Of a stretch of 64,000 nt of DNA, positions 1 through 11,348 are shown piece by piece. The notes under the pieces are model-generated. The model worked only from the letters and a program-made list of their open reading frames with translations, searched no databases and had not been told where the DNA came from. The DNA comes from Hydractinia symbiolongicarpus (Eukaryota > Cnidaria > Hydrozoa > Anthoathecata > Hydractiniidae). The position numbers were made by a program, and so were the translations under genes. The stretch spans positions 11,532,001 to 11,596,000 of the forward strand of contig NC_079876.1 of NCBI RefSeq assembly GCF_029227915.1, read 5' to 3'. Every line of letters begins with the position of its first letter. The first letter of the stretch is position 1.

Positions 1-699
1 TTCCGGTATTGTAAAACGATGGAGAGCCGTACGAACTCATGTACAATTGAATTATCGTAAAAGTGTATTAACTTGTCAAATGGGCAAATTATGAACTTTT
101 GGTAAGAAAATAGAGCATGGGACTTATTTTATACCATCATATACATTATTGAAATTGCTGGTTTATATTTCTTTCTAGTGTTTAGCTGGCTAGATATGGT
201 TGAAATTGGTTTGGATTTTATATTTAGCTACACTAGCACATAGCACTGATTACTACTAGCTAGCTAGTTGGAGCTTAAACCTATGTTGTTGACATATATA
301 TACACTTTTTACTATTTTTTAAAACATCTGTAAATAACATTAAGACTTGGCTACCCTCCTAAACATGTTGGGTTGGTGGTATTAGACTGAATTTTGGTCT
401 TTATCATGTTATATATTCAACAAAATGTAATAAGAGCAATGCAATCACTCAAGGTAATACTCATAAGTATCCTTGAGCCTTGATTATTTAAAAATTATGG
501 CCTGTAAGAATGTTACCGTTGCAGCTAGCTAATTGTTGTTGTTTTTTTAAGTTCCCAAAATGTTCGGTCAATAAGTAGTATTTCTATAAGTATTACCAGA
601 GTGTTATTCCACATCAGGTAGAACTATGGGTATTGTAATTTATTTGTACGTAAAAGCAAAGAACAACAACTTATGTAAAAATAACTCCTTATTGCTATG

Positions 700-1362
700 T
701 CATATGGCTATGAAACATATTGAGTTTTAATATTTATCCATAAGAAACCTGCATGCTAAATTTTTAGGTCCCATACCTTTCAGAGGCTTTGATATTGGCC
801 ATTACTCGAAACTACCCCTAAAAATCTCTATGAAATCCTTATAATGGGTAAAATATAATAACTCTTGTTAAGATTATGTTTAGAACTTGAAAGTTGCTAC
901 ACAATTTTGTTTTCTTAGGAAGAATCATTTTGCATAATTTGTACACTTCATTAATCCGATTTCTTGACTTTGTCGGATTTTACCCAAAAATCGGGAAAAA
1001 ACGGATTTTATCGGGCAATTTTGGGCAATTTTTTATGCGATCCACGTAAAAAACGAAAAATATGTTATATAACTTTTATTTAGCTTTCAGAAACTTCAAA
1101 CAGAATGCAAAAATTCTATCTGGAACAAAAGTAATTGAAATTTTAGGCAGATAGTGTCATTTTAAACAAATTTCCAGCTTCTGATAACGTCACAGAAAAT
1201 GTGCTGACGCAAGCATAAACTTATTGCTGCTATTTTGTTCCTTTTATGACGTACTATAAGTGTGCCAAGTTTGATTCAATTTGAACAACCCTATGAAAAG
1301 TTATTGAGGGGGGATGGGCGGATTCCGCATAGTATGTTCGAAAAAACCCGGACCGAATAGGG
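700..1362 (+). mobile_element. TTAA-flanked MITE, copy 1 (3' part)
   Basis: This stretch matches the better-preserved copy at 36419-37127 along most of its length, including the segment rich in CGGATTTT / CGGGCAATTTTTGG. It ends in GACCGAATAGGG followed by TTAA at 1363-1366, as the complete copy does. The 5' end is not clear; a diverged start may lie near 550. There is no coding capacity. A TTAA flank and a CCC/GGG terminus suggest a non-autonomous piggyBac-like element. Confidence 0.6.
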
Positions 1363-2369
1363 TTAAGCTACTGTAAGGGGGCAATATATTCTTTAAACAA
1401 AAAACTATGTATTTTAATGAAATAATAATCAATAGACATTTTGGGGGAGCGGGGATGATTTCTTTAAAAGCTAATAGAATTGTAGATGAACAAACCGCTC
1501 ATGATTTGTTATAAGTCACATGTTGTTTCAATGCAATAACGTTTAGCCAGTTAAGCTGGGAAGCACTCCCTTAGATATGTTTAATACTGATCAATTTACC
1601 ACAATAACTTATAACAGACTTTAAATATATACAGACGGCCTTACAACCAATAAATGGGTGTGTTTTATTTTTTTGAGGATAATCCAAACAACATAACCTT
1701 ACAAGTTTAACACTGTCATTTTCAAAATAGTTGATAGAGGCCTAATCTTGCTGTCAAGTTAATTCCAAAGAGAATAAGAACAGTTTTAAGAACCTTGAGT
1801 CTATTTTCTTTGAGAATAGCCTACTAAGTATTTTTTATTTATGTAAATGTGTGATAAAAACATTTTCGTAAGAGCAGCAGCATTTTCAGTTGTTTCTTCA
1901 TCTTCTGAAAGAAATTGGTTTATGCCAGAACCGAAAAAATAAACAATTTGTGATTAATAGTATAGGTTTTTCATTTCTTGAACATAATATGAATATAAAC
2001 AGAACAAAAACAATAAACAATTTGTGATTACTGAGTACACTGGGTTTAGCCAAAATATGTTTATTATAAATGTATACTAAGTGGAAAGGTTAAAGTATAT
2101 TAGCAGAGGAGTGTGAGAATAATAACGATACACAGCTGGGCAGCACATCATCCCTGAGTACATGCTAGCTATAACATCCAACCTATAATATCTGGCTATG
2201 AAAACCTGGGTAATATTTTTAGGAAAATAATTATAACCTATATAACTATAAATATATATAAATTATAAATTATAATTATATAAGTTATATGAAGTTTCAG
2301 TAAACTAGACATTTTATAACTTACAGTATAAAATATAAACTTTTTGTAAGAGTAAGAAACAAGACGTTT

Positions 2370-2403
2370 GTTGGCTAGCTAGCTCTATAGCTAGCCAGCC
2401 AAC
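2370..2403. repeat. Hairpin-forming palindrome
   Basis: Two 15-bp arms (GTTGGCTAGCTAGCT and AGCTAGCCAGCCAAC) are reverse complements with one mismatch and a 4-base loop. It may be the end of an unrecognised foldback element; no function can be assigned. Confidence 0.55.
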
Positions 2404-2999
2404 GTTAAAGTTACCATAAGTACACACTTAATATCAATAAATATTCATAATTTTTTTCACACTACCACTACTAATACCCTTAATATACTTCTATCCACTA
2501 CGATTCTTTCAATATGGCAGTTGAAAATTATAAAACCAACATTTGTTGATAACTAAGGTCAGAACAGCTAGTAAACAGCTTGGCGTCCTGAAATTTATCT
2601 AAACTAACCTCGTCTTCATGTAATGTTTTGATTTTTCGCAACCATGGCTGATCATGAAAATGCGATATTAAATTAGGTCTATTGATGCATATGCTCTTTT
2701 TTTGAAATAAAAATTGCTCACAATCACTAGATGACCTTATACATGCTGTAGCAGTAAGGAATTTTCTAAAGAAAGAATCCTCAAAAACAAAATCATTTTC
2801 TGACTGTGATAAATTCAAATCATCATAAAATCAGGTCAATAAAATGACGGGAAAATTGAAATGGCATCATTATGGCAATAAAGTGAATGAGCACGGAAGA
2901 AACTTGTGCCCAATAAAGAGATAAAAACATGGAAATAAATTGCCCTAAAATTATTTCCAATACTTTGGACTTTTTTTGTTATTATTGGTCAATGATATA

Positions 3000-3700
3000 G
3001 TCTTTGTCTTTAAAGACGTTGATGAAAATGCTCTTACCATTATAATAAATAGTGCAAAAAACAATAAAGTCGCTGGTACAGGTTGGTATAGAAGTGTTAA
3101 AAGCTGGTCTCAAAGTTTTTCCACCCGTTTTACCGCATTTTTGTAATAAATTTTTACCTACTTGTTATGTTCAATCATGTTGGGAGAGTAAATGAATAAC
3201 TCCCTTATTTCAATATTCTATTCTTTCGGTTGTCATGCAAGTATTTAAAAGAATTGTTCATGAGAAAATGATTTACTAGTACTAAACAATCTGGTTTTCG
3301 AAAATTGCGTTTCACTTTTAGTGCTGTTCTTGTGTGCCTGATGATGATCAGTTTTGATATATTTTAAAAAGGCTTTCGATATAGTGAAACATAAGATTCT
3401 TTTAAAAAATTTATACTGTTATGGTTTTCGGATAGTTCTTTGGATTGGTTACAGTCTTTTTAACAGACACCAAGTCACCTTGATGAACAACCTATGTCCG
3501 ATGTGATCCTTTGGAGGCATACGGAGTCTCTCAAGGATCTCTCTTTGGACCATTATTGTTCCTGGTTTACAAAAGTGACTTACATTCTAAAATCCATAAC
3601 TTTTATTTTTATCTGTATGCAGGAATTTATTGTTTATGTATTGTTTATTGCTTGTTTATTCTGATGATTGTTTTCTTTTTTTTTTCACCGTATTCGTAAA
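3000..3700 (+). pseudogene. LINE reverse-transcriptase fragment (CR1/L2-like), decayed
   Basis: Pieces of a non-LTR reverse transcriptase can be read in shifting plus-strand frames. In order there is an N-terminal finger-like segment near 3010-3110, then KAFDIVKHKILLK-type sequence near 3365-3410 (palm motif A region), then GVSQGSLFGPLLFLVYKSDL at about 3523-3582, the classic SQGS-x-LGPLLF motif. The YADD catalytic box expected just after it is degraded (YAGI). Frameshifts and stops separate the pieces, so it is dead. The closest style is the CR1/L2/Jockey group; the exact clade is not certain. Confidence 0.75.
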
Positions 3701-3781
3701 ATAACTGTGTCATTGTAACCAAAGATATAACCTAACGAGAGTTACTATATTTTATCAATTATAAGGATTTCACGCAGGTAT
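3700..3781 (-). mobile_element. MITE fragment interrupted by the Polinton (left piece)
   Basis: The reverse complement matches the MITE segment at about 825-890 (AAATCCTTATAAT followed by AATATA...ACTC). The other half of the same MITE copy lies beyond the Polinton at 22394-22480. The Polinton therefore landed in an older MITE copy that lies in reverse orientation. Confidence 0.6.
3776..3781. repeat. Target-site duplication of the Polinton, left copy
   Basis: AGGTAT here and TGGTAT at 22393-22398 share five bases (GGTAT) just outside the inverted repeats. Polintons make 6-bp duplications, so this is a plausible duplication with one changed base. Confidence 0.55.
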
Positions 3782-4150
3782 AGAGACAGGATAATGCCGA
3801 TGTTAGGACAAAAGTGTGACGATCATTTTCCTGCAAATGCCCGCTGAATTTAACGGGTCATCTCAAAAACTTCCGATGTTAGGACAATTACGTCAAAATC
3901 ATCGAGCACGTCCGTTAAATTAACGATATTTCGCTAAATCGCTAAATAGCAAAAAAATCCTCGCCAAATCCCACCATGTTGTCCTATATCCCCCGAGCCC
4001 TGTGTCCCTCCATACCATGCTATACTATTCCTCTATGTGTCTATAATGGCCCCTAGCGTATGTGGTGATACCATCTTCTAAAATTATGCGTTTATCATCA
4101 TCTGCATTGAGAGCGAGTTTATTTGTTTTTATGGTGTGAATATCATGCTT
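3782..4150 (+). repeat. Polinton left terminal inverted repeat
   Basis: This matches the reverse complement of 22028-22393 with scattered substitutions and small indels. The repeat starts AGAGACAGGATAATG; the other end reads AAAGATAGGATAATG. Its inner part covers the last codons of the DNA polymerase gene, so the end of that gene is duplicated at the far end of the element. Confidence 0.9.
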
Positions 4151-7100
4151 AATCGATTGGAAGGTCATCTGTTCTCTGTAAACATTTTCACCATCGAACA
4201 GGCATCTCTTATAATCATCAAACCCTATGGTCTTCTTCACCACACACTTCTTGACTCCCTTGCACTTCTTGTCTTCTTTTCCGTCTAGCTGTTTATACGC
4301 ATAATTCTTCGCTCTTAGAGCAACAAACTCCGTCATTACCTTGCCACCTAACTCATCCTTCATCAGACCAATGATCTTTTTATTCAAACCTAATGGGAGA
4401 GATCTACCATCTTTCTTATCGTACCCTGATGTGTCAAATCTCAAAGCTACATCGTCGGCGACATCTTTGTAAAAGTCGTCGGTTTTGATATGATAAACGA
4501 ATGAATCTGTATCCATGTAGCAGAGCTTTAGTCTGTCACCATATTTTGGTCTCATGTAATCATAGTGAAACTCATACATAAACATCTTCGATAGATGGAG
4601 GATCGCCGGTCCTAGGTAGATTGGCTTGTTCAATACGACTTTGATTTTCTGCATTTCCATCAGTGTTTCTGAGAAGCAGATAGCACCCTTGAAGTTGGGC
4701 TTCATCACCAGCTTCTCATATTGTTTTTCTTGGTAGCCAAGCGTATGTCTTTGTGCCTACGTTGATTTTCCATAGTTTTACCAAAGACTGAATTGTTCAT
4801 CAGCTTGAAAAAGTCCTTTTCGAAGTCATTCGTTGATTTGGTACGCAAATCAGTGTTAAATTCTATGTACGACTTTAACCATTCGCTTTGCTTAAATCTA
4901 AGCACTCTATGAACCTTCTCAAGAACAAGGCCATGCTTCAACGCTTGATCAAGCGCACGGATATAAATGACATTTTCGACGCCATGAAAGGAAGATCGAT
5001 ATAAGTATCATGTAGATCTTTTGGATATATCACATCAACCTCAAGGAAGTAACCCTCTTCACCATTTTCCGCAGCCAACTTTGAAATGAGTTTAGCGGTA
5101 AATTTACTAGCATCAACCCACTTGAACTTCCCTGTTGGTAGCTTCTGAATCATGGCCTATCCATACAGATTGTTCGCATCGAGATATTGTAGATAGGTGG
5201 TCTCTTCAGAAGTCTTATATTTTTCGCCCGTACATTTGTTTTTTTTGGCGTGTCTATGAATAGCCTGACAGAGACTTCCTCTAATACCTTGCTCTACGAG
5301 GAGAAACATATCCATATCATGAAACAAATCTAGCTTAATCTCGGTCTTTTTCAAACACGCTTGTCAAGCTAACCCGGGAGCAGTGTAAAAATGTGAAGGA
5401 TCCAGTTTATAGTTTGTCAAGCATGTTTCCCTAAAAGTCTCAAAAACAATAGAAAGCAATAGAACGTCTGTCTTGAGGTAGATATCATGATAAACACCCA
5501 TATTTTCAACTTTCATGTCTTTCCATACCTTCTGAGCATGTGCATAATCAGCATCACTGATATCACTCACGTTCAACTTGCTATAAAAATCATCTTTCAC
5601 CGAAAGCTTAGTTTCATTAAACCTATCGAATGAATCAACATATTCATATGGGTATACACCCTTTCTTCTCATTATTTTGAATTGCTCATCATCATTGAAG
5701 AATTTTCGAAGAATTTTACACTGATCATCAGATAGATTGTTTACCAACGAATCCAAGCTGCTAGCCATGAAACGAACCGAATCAATAAATCTCAATTGTA
5801 TCTTTTTGACTTTAGTCTCCCCATTTTTGTCAATGTATTCACCAACCTTAACATCCGTTGAGACAGAGATATATTTCTCTTTATTTTCAGCGATGACGCT
5901 CATATTTTCTTTTCCATTCTGCTTCGCAAGCTCTTTGATAAATAGATGCGCATCATATCCGCTAAGATTATGAAAGACAACTGGAATATAATTAGGCACT
6001 TTGTATCGGATATTACATTCTCGATGAGCAGCTCCGCGAAACTTGCCAGTAAAATGACAGTGATCTCTAACCTTGATGTCATCTTTGTCATCAAATTCTT
6101 CCATGAAAATGTGGCATTTAGTGGCATTTTCATGGCTATCACGTTCTTCTTTTGTCAGAGGAGTCATTGTTGTCTTGGGAAACATGTTATACAACCTTTT
6201 CGCCTCAGAAACTATATGATTCACAAAGCGTAAAACACAGTCTTCACCGCGGTAAAGCGTCAGAGGGTCTGGAACTTTACCATGAGTATATTTGCTATAA
6301 CAACAGAAACCTGTGGGAACATGTTTACCAACTTTCTCAGTGGATGATCCGCATTTTGTCTCTTCTTCAGGCAACTCTTTTGTGAAAGCTTCGAAATCAG
6401 CATACATTATGAAAGGTGCTTTGAGCTGATACTGACCCTTATTAAAATTAAGGCTGCTACTCTTTTCAGGGAGTTGAATCTTAGCAGCATCGTTATTCTT
6501 GCAATACTCAAAGTGCTCATCCCTATTTTGTTCGCTTGGAAAACCAGAGAGACAATTCAAGCAATAATGCTCTTTATGTTCATGCTTCGAGTTGGCCTTG
6601 CTCAGGACACCGCTCAAGTTCTTAACAGCGATATAATGTCTCTTATCCCCTTCACACAGTAAAAACAAAACAACCGTTTCTTTGCGATCAAGATGCTTCG
6701 ACCTACGGCACATGTAGACACCTTCTACCCCGTCTTTTGTTAAAACGTGCACAGCGATATCGTGGTTCCTTCTCTCAAACAAATCTATTTTATTTAGCGC
6801 CATCGGGAAAGATAGACCATCCCAGTTATACTTATCATGCAAGGATTGAGATTCGTTCAGGATGATTATCGATCTTATCATGATTGAGAGCAGCGATAAT
6901 AGCCCATCTGAAACATTCATCATCATCCTTGTTATGAGGGTTAATCACAGATCACTTTCCACTGAAACTGACAGGTAAAGGTAAATAAGAGCTACCTCTC
7001 GTTAATTTTAGCTTATGAAAGTCCACATGCATATGCAAGATTTTATCGATTGTGAATCCACTGTTGGGTAGCGCAGGGTTTTCAATCTGCTCGATTATCT

Positions 7101-7863
7101 TATTACGCATCCGATCGAAAACATCAGAAATGTCATCCTTGTTATGGATTATCTCCATATGGCTATTGAACGCTTTATCGACATAGATACTTTTATTGTC
7201 TTCCTCCCTTACCCATTTCACCCATAAGGTCGCCTGGGTCTTTTTCTGCTTGAGCACACCACTCATCAACCTCTTAACGATAGGTTGAACCTTTTTGAAA
7301 AAGACTTTGACGCTCTTCTTCCCATCGGAGTTTATCTTGAACCTTTTGTAGGAACCATCAAACGCTTCTTCAATAGAGGTATAGGGTTTTTCCTCTTCCA
7401 CCTCTTTTTCTTCTTCCACCTCTTTCTCTCCACTACCCTTTTTATATAAACCCAGAACCTTATCCTTCAAGGTTCTGAAAGCTTTAGTTGTTTTCCCCTT
7501 TATAACTTTCGGTACATGATTTACTAGCCAGTCTCTCCATTCATTCAACTTACTTTTTACCTGAGGTCTAGTTTAAGCCATTTCTTGCTGCTCCAACAAA
7601 TCCATATCTTGTTGGCTAAGAATAATTGTGACAGGTTTGACATTCCTCATCAGTCTCGGCGCTGGCACAGGTCTACTGGGTCTAGGCGCTGGCACAGGTC
7701 TAGTGGGTCTAGGCGCTGGCACAGGTCTAGTGGGTGATAATAATTCGATCAGCTCAGCCTTTCTGAGTCTTGAGTAGTCATGTAGGCCGCGTTCTCTAGC
7801 GAGAGCTCTTAATTCAACAACGGTATTTCGCGTTAATTCAAGAACAGTATTTTGAGAAGCCAT
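4025..7863 (-). pseudogene. POLB: Protein-primed family B DNA polymerase (Polinton POLB), disrupted
   Basis: Read from 7863 down to 4025, this is a polymerase of about 1,280 codons, normal for Polintons. The N-terminal 96 codons (7573-7863) hold a SAP/Rho-N-like helix region and three PVPAPR repeats. The 3'-5' exonuclease follows, with YADFEAF (Exo I), NLSGYDAHLF (Exo II) and YLKTDVLLL (Exo III). Polymerase motifs are YLDANNLYG (A), [11 protein letters not shown] (B) and YMDTDSF (C). Terminal-protein-primed synthesis is inferred from the family. In-frame stops lie at 7573-7575 (TAA), 5364-5366 (TGA) and 5157-5159 (TAG). Frame changes occur near 6860-6950, near 4940 and near 4710-4730. All catalytic motifs remain readable in the pieces, so decay is moderate, but no full product can be made. 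Confidence 0.93.
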
Positions 7864-7985
7864 AGTCTTGATATGTTTGTGATATACTATTACGAATAAC
7901 TCTCTTTAAGATCTTTTTTTTCACTTTTCCACCGTCGGGTTTTGTTACTCGCATTAAGTAACAAACAAGCGAGGTCGGTTTATTT

Positions 7986-8279
7986 TTAGGAAGGCCTCTT
8001 TCTCTTGTCATCATAACGTTTGCTGTATCTGAGATATTTCTCTCTGTTGTTTTGAATCCAGTTCGAACTGTATCTATTCCATGCTTGTTTAGTATCAGGA
8101 TCAAGAGTATAAGACGGATCCTAATCATTCTTTTCAAGCACATCAATCAATTTAGTTTTGTTCATTTGGTGAGGATATTTTATTTTTCGTGACGCACATA
8201 ATTTTCGTAGCTCCTTAACTTTCATTGATTTGTAGTCTGATACGGGATTATCGCAATGTAATTCTGTTTTGTCAGACAT
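7986..8279 (-). pseudogene. Small SAP-like Polinton protein, interrupted
   Basis: An ATG at 8279 opens a 52-codon frame ending in TAG at 8121-8123. It contains a SAP-like helix-turn-helix (SMKVKELRKLC ... NKTKLIDVLEKND). SAP folds bind DNA, so a DNA-binding role is inferred. The same frame continues past the TAG with polar, basic sequence to a TAA at 7986-7988, so the original protein was probably about 97 residues. It is on the same strand as the polymerase and divergent from the integrase. Confidence 0.55.
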
Positions 8280-8281
8280 CT

Positions 8282-8305
8282 TTATTCCTTACATATAAGG
8301 AATAA
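8282..8305. promoter_or_regulatory. Perfect 10-bp palindrome in the divergent intergenic region
   Basis: TTATTCCTTA and TAAGGAATAA flank a CATA loop, directly upstream of the small SAP-like gene (minus) and about 75 bp before the integrase start (plus). An operator or a transcript-end hairpin are both possible; the sequence cannot tell them apart. Confidence 0.5.
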
Positions 8306-8379
8306 AAAACTTTTAAGGCACTTTTGTCGTACCACATCATAACAAAATGAGCTAAATAAAGGTGTGCATAAATAAAAAA

Positions 8380-9363
8380 ATGTCAAACTCTAAACTTCAA
8401 GAGATTTACTATCAACCTCAAAATGTATGAAAAGGACAAAAGGCTGTTTAGAATTTAAGAGGATTCGGCCTCAGACTAAAGGAAATTAAGAAGTGGCTAT
8501 CAAAACAAGCATTTTTGCAACTACATTTACCTGCTCCAAAACATGTTGAAAGACCTCATTATGAAGTTACTACTCCTAATGAATTACATCAATTCGATTT
8601 ATTGTACATGCCTGGTGACATACTGTATGGTAATAAATATAAGTACATTTTGTCAGGAATCGATGCTGCTTCCAGATACAAAGTAGCCCGACCTTTGAGG
8701 ACTAAGAAAGCCAAAGAGGTTGCCGCTATGATTGAAGACATCTACAAGGCTGGACCATTAACTTATCCGAAAACTTTCCAATGTGATAACGGTTCAGAAT
8801 TCAAAGCAGATGTATCAAAATTGTTGGAGAAGCATAAGGTTGAAATTAAAAGAGCGACTACAAAATATAAGCATACCCACACAGCTTTTGTTGAGGCGTT
8901 GAACAAAGTACTTGCCGAAAATTTATTCAAAATACAAGATGCTCAAGAACTGAATGATTCGGAAAAGGTATCATCTACATGGGTTAGGCATTTGTATAAA
9001 CTGATTGATAGGCTAAACGATACAAAGACGCAGATGATTGGTATGAAACCAAAAGATGCTAATATAATGAAAGAGGTGCCTCTTGCTAAACGAGAGAATT
9101 ATCCACTTGAAGTAGAATTACCTCAAGATGGCTTGTATAGATATTTACTACAACCGGGTGAAGAGCATGATGATGGGCGGAGACGAGCAACCGATAGAAT
9201 ATGGTCAAAACACATATATAGATTGCGTGAGGTAATAGTGCAATCTGGTAACCATGTAATGTACTATGTTCAGGACGGACCTAGACGAGCTTTTGTAAAA
9301 GAGGAATTGGTGTTAATACCTGAAGATACAGAATTACCTCCTGATTATGTGCAAGGTTGGTGA
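8380..9363 (+). pseudogene. INT: Polinton integrase (retroviral DDE type), N-terminal stops
   Basis: The integrase catalyses insertion of the element ends into target DNA. The core shows the D,D-35-E pattern: Asp in HQFDLLYM, Asp in FQCDNGSEF, and Glu in FVEALNK. The C-terminal part (about 9200-9350) resembles the SH3-like or chromo-type tail of Polinton integrases. The likely start is ATG 8380, in frame with the core, giving about 327 codons. Two stops break the N-terminal region: TGA 8428-8430 and TAG 8449-8451. The frame from 8452 to 9363 is open, but its first methionine lies well inside, so a full enzyme is not expected. The catalytic residues are all intact. Confidence 0.92.
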
Positions 9364-9436
9364 AAAAGGGGACGATACATAAAAAGTATCTTTATTTGTT
9401 TCTAGTAAAGATGATTGTGATTTTGTCTTGCAGGGT

Positions 9437-9703
9437 TTAGCGCCACATAATGTCATAATTAAAAAACTGTCTTTCGTGATTCTTTTGAGAATGCTCGAGA
9501 CCTTTTGATCTGACAAAGGCTTCCCTAGAGTCCCAATCATAATCTTTTAATTCAACGCAAAGTTTTGAGGGCAACCCCGTCCTGTATATATTTCCGTTTA
9601 TGTCTCGGAGCTCTGCATACTTGGACACGGGTGTGGCTATCCTTCTCACAGATTTAACAAGGTAAATCACGTTTTCAGGTAGCTCTCTCCATGTTTTGTT
9701 CAA
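9437..9703 (-). CDS. Small Polinton protein of unknown function
   Basis: An open frame of 88 codons whose first codon is TTG. The frame extends upstream to about 9750 without an ATG. A nearby ATG at about 9733 lies in a different frame, so the true start has probably been lost by a small indel. The protein has a conserved-looking WRELPENVIYLV start, a basic centre and a charged tail, with no recognised domain. It converges with the integrase gene. A structural or accessory role is a guess. Confidence 0.5.
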   Translation of the reverse strand: MNKTWRELPENVIYLVKSVRRIATPVSKYAELRDINGNIYRTGLPSKLCVELKDYDWDSREAFVRSKGLEHSQKNHERQFFNYDIMWR

Positions 9704-9908
9704 GTGTTTCAGCTGTTGGAAATTCCATTGTTTGTTTTGTTTATATGTTTACGATTATGTCTCTTTATACCACTTTCAAATATTAATTTTTCAAATAGCA
9801 CATGAAATATATGAATGGTACACAGGCACACATTACAAACTTTGTTCTAGATTTAACGTCTTTTTTAGATTTTGAATTTCCGCCATTAAACTTTTCTCAA
9901 TAAGTAAA

Positions 9909-11192
9909 ATGGCAGACATTGACTTTGAACCTTTTGGAGACCATGGGAGGCCAGATGAGACAACAGATGAGACGCTTCCTCTCATACCACTGGAGACCGT
10001 ACGAGTGTACAAATACATACATCAGGTGAAAAGGAAACATCATTCGGAGGTCTCAGTCTGAATACTAGAGTTTTGCAGAAAATGGTTGAAGGGCTGTATA
10101 ATGAAATAGGAGAGAAGATTGGTCAGTCTACGGATGCGATTCACACTGATCTTTTTATATTGCGTGATGGGGAATTATACTACAAAGACAGTAGCAATCC
10201 ATTGACAAAAAGAGGAGGAAAACTGCGAGCTATTGGTACTATAGCAGATATATTAGGTAAAGAAAGGCTGCGCAAATTAGGGTATGATATACCAGAAGGT
10301 GAGATTACAGCCCGACAATTTGTAGCTTTATTAAGAGCTAAAGATGAGTTACCTCCAACGTCTAAAAAAACAAATGCAACTGACACTGAGCTAGTTACAA
10401 TTATTGAAAATATAAGTGATAGCACAGAACATCTGGTGAGCCAATCATCAATCGATCATGAAACAACCCGGACCGGTGATCTATTTGAATATCCTATGCG
10501 TGAATTGTTAGGATTAGATAAATCATTGAGAAATATACGAGGAAGTCTTCAAGATTCAGTTGCAAAAAAGGTTCAACTCGAACAGCATATTGATATAGAA
10601 AAAAAACAAGTTGGAAGAGATTGAAAACACACCAAATATGACCGAGGAACAACAAAATGAAGTCAAAAAAAGGTTGAAAGGTTTGCAACATGAGTTGAAA
10701 ACTAGACAAGAGAGTATCGATAATTTCAAAGGTGAACTTAACAGTCAAATAACAAGCATCAAGGAGACGATTACTAAACTCCTTGACAAAGATACTACAT
10801 TGAGTGAAAAGATACGAACACTATTCCGTGAACAAGGTATCACTGTTGTCAGCATATTAACAGCGTTTGGCATGGCTATTGGTGTCCTTGTGGAAGCTTT
10901 GCTACCTCGAGGTGGGGGGTCATCCGCCGATCACTCACAAAATCTTGACAAAGGTGATAATAAAAAGGACGGTGCAAAGGAATGGATAAAAAACAAGTTG
11001 GAGGCGTTGGGGTCCCTCTTGGAAAGGTTGGCGGGTAAGGCCGCTGTGGCTCTACCGGGTATATTAGGATCCATCGTGTCATGGATACTCAATCGAGCGA
11101 AAGAGGTGGTGGGTTGGTTGAGTCAAAACCTGTGGGCTTTGGTAGTTGGAATCGGAGGTCCGATATACACCTATCTCATGACAAGACGTTAA
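9909..11192 (+). pseudogene. Polinton coiled-coil membrane protein, two frameshifts
   Basis: Three consecutive plus-strand frames form one gene of about 425 codons. ATG 9909 opens an acidic N-terminus, which shifts frame near 9990-10025. The second piece (to 10624) has a globular region (ILRDGELYYK, RGGKLRAIG, ILGKERLRKLGYD). A second shift lies in the A-run near 10600-10611. The last piece (to 11192) has a long charged coiled coil, then a hydrophobic segment (VVSILTAFGMAIGVLVEALL), a glycine/charged linker and a C-terminal hydrophobic stretch. The coiled-coil plus membrane layout suggests a minor virion or membrane-active protein; function is unproven. The Polinton literature has a coiled-coil protein called PW, which this may match. 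Confidence 0.7.
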
Positions 11193-11207
11193 TGCTCCTA
11201 CTGCTTA

Positions 11208-11231
11208 TATGTTACATGATACATGTAACAT
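11208..11231. terminator. Hairpin at the 3' end of the coiled-coil gene
   Basis: ATGTTACATG and CATGTAACAT form a perfect 10-bp stem with a 3-base loop, about 20 bases past the stop codon and followed by a T-rich stretch. Similar hairpins occur at other gene ends in this element. Confidence 0.5.
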
Positions 11232-11316
11232 AGTTTTTGCTCCCCATGTTTATCTTTCAAAATACCACACAATTCCACCAGTTCCGATCATACTCAAAGT
11301 AATAAATGTTAATTCC

Positions 11317-11348
11317 CTTTCATGTTGATCAGGATCAACATGAAAGGC
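11317..11348. terminator. 15-bp perfect hairpin across the stop codon of the 116-aa gene
   Basis: CCTTTCATGTTGATC and its exact complement are separated by two bases. The stem overlaps the stop codon of the minus-strand gene at 11335. Hairpins at gene ends mark transcript 3' ends in some large DNA viruses; the same use here is inferred. Confidence 0.55.

Larger units (their letters stand above)
1..2999. other. Gene-poor AT-rich region
   Basis: I see no convincing gene here. The only longer open frame (2528-2818, minus) has no recognisable domain. The stretch contains part of a MITE (about 700-1362), an AT-rich self-complementary patch near 2230-2290, and a hairpin-forming palindrome at 2370-2403. 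Several short runs of the tetramer AGCT/TAGC occur at about 245-270 and 520-530. Confidence 0.6.

Noticed and set aside
2528-2818. 96-codon minus frame
   Set aside because: No domain, no signal peptide, no supported splice partners; probably chance.
7838-8146. 102-codon minus frame beside the SAP-like gene
   Set aside because: It is out of frame with the SAP-like gene and starts in its middle. The lower half has some coding look, but I cannot decide it.
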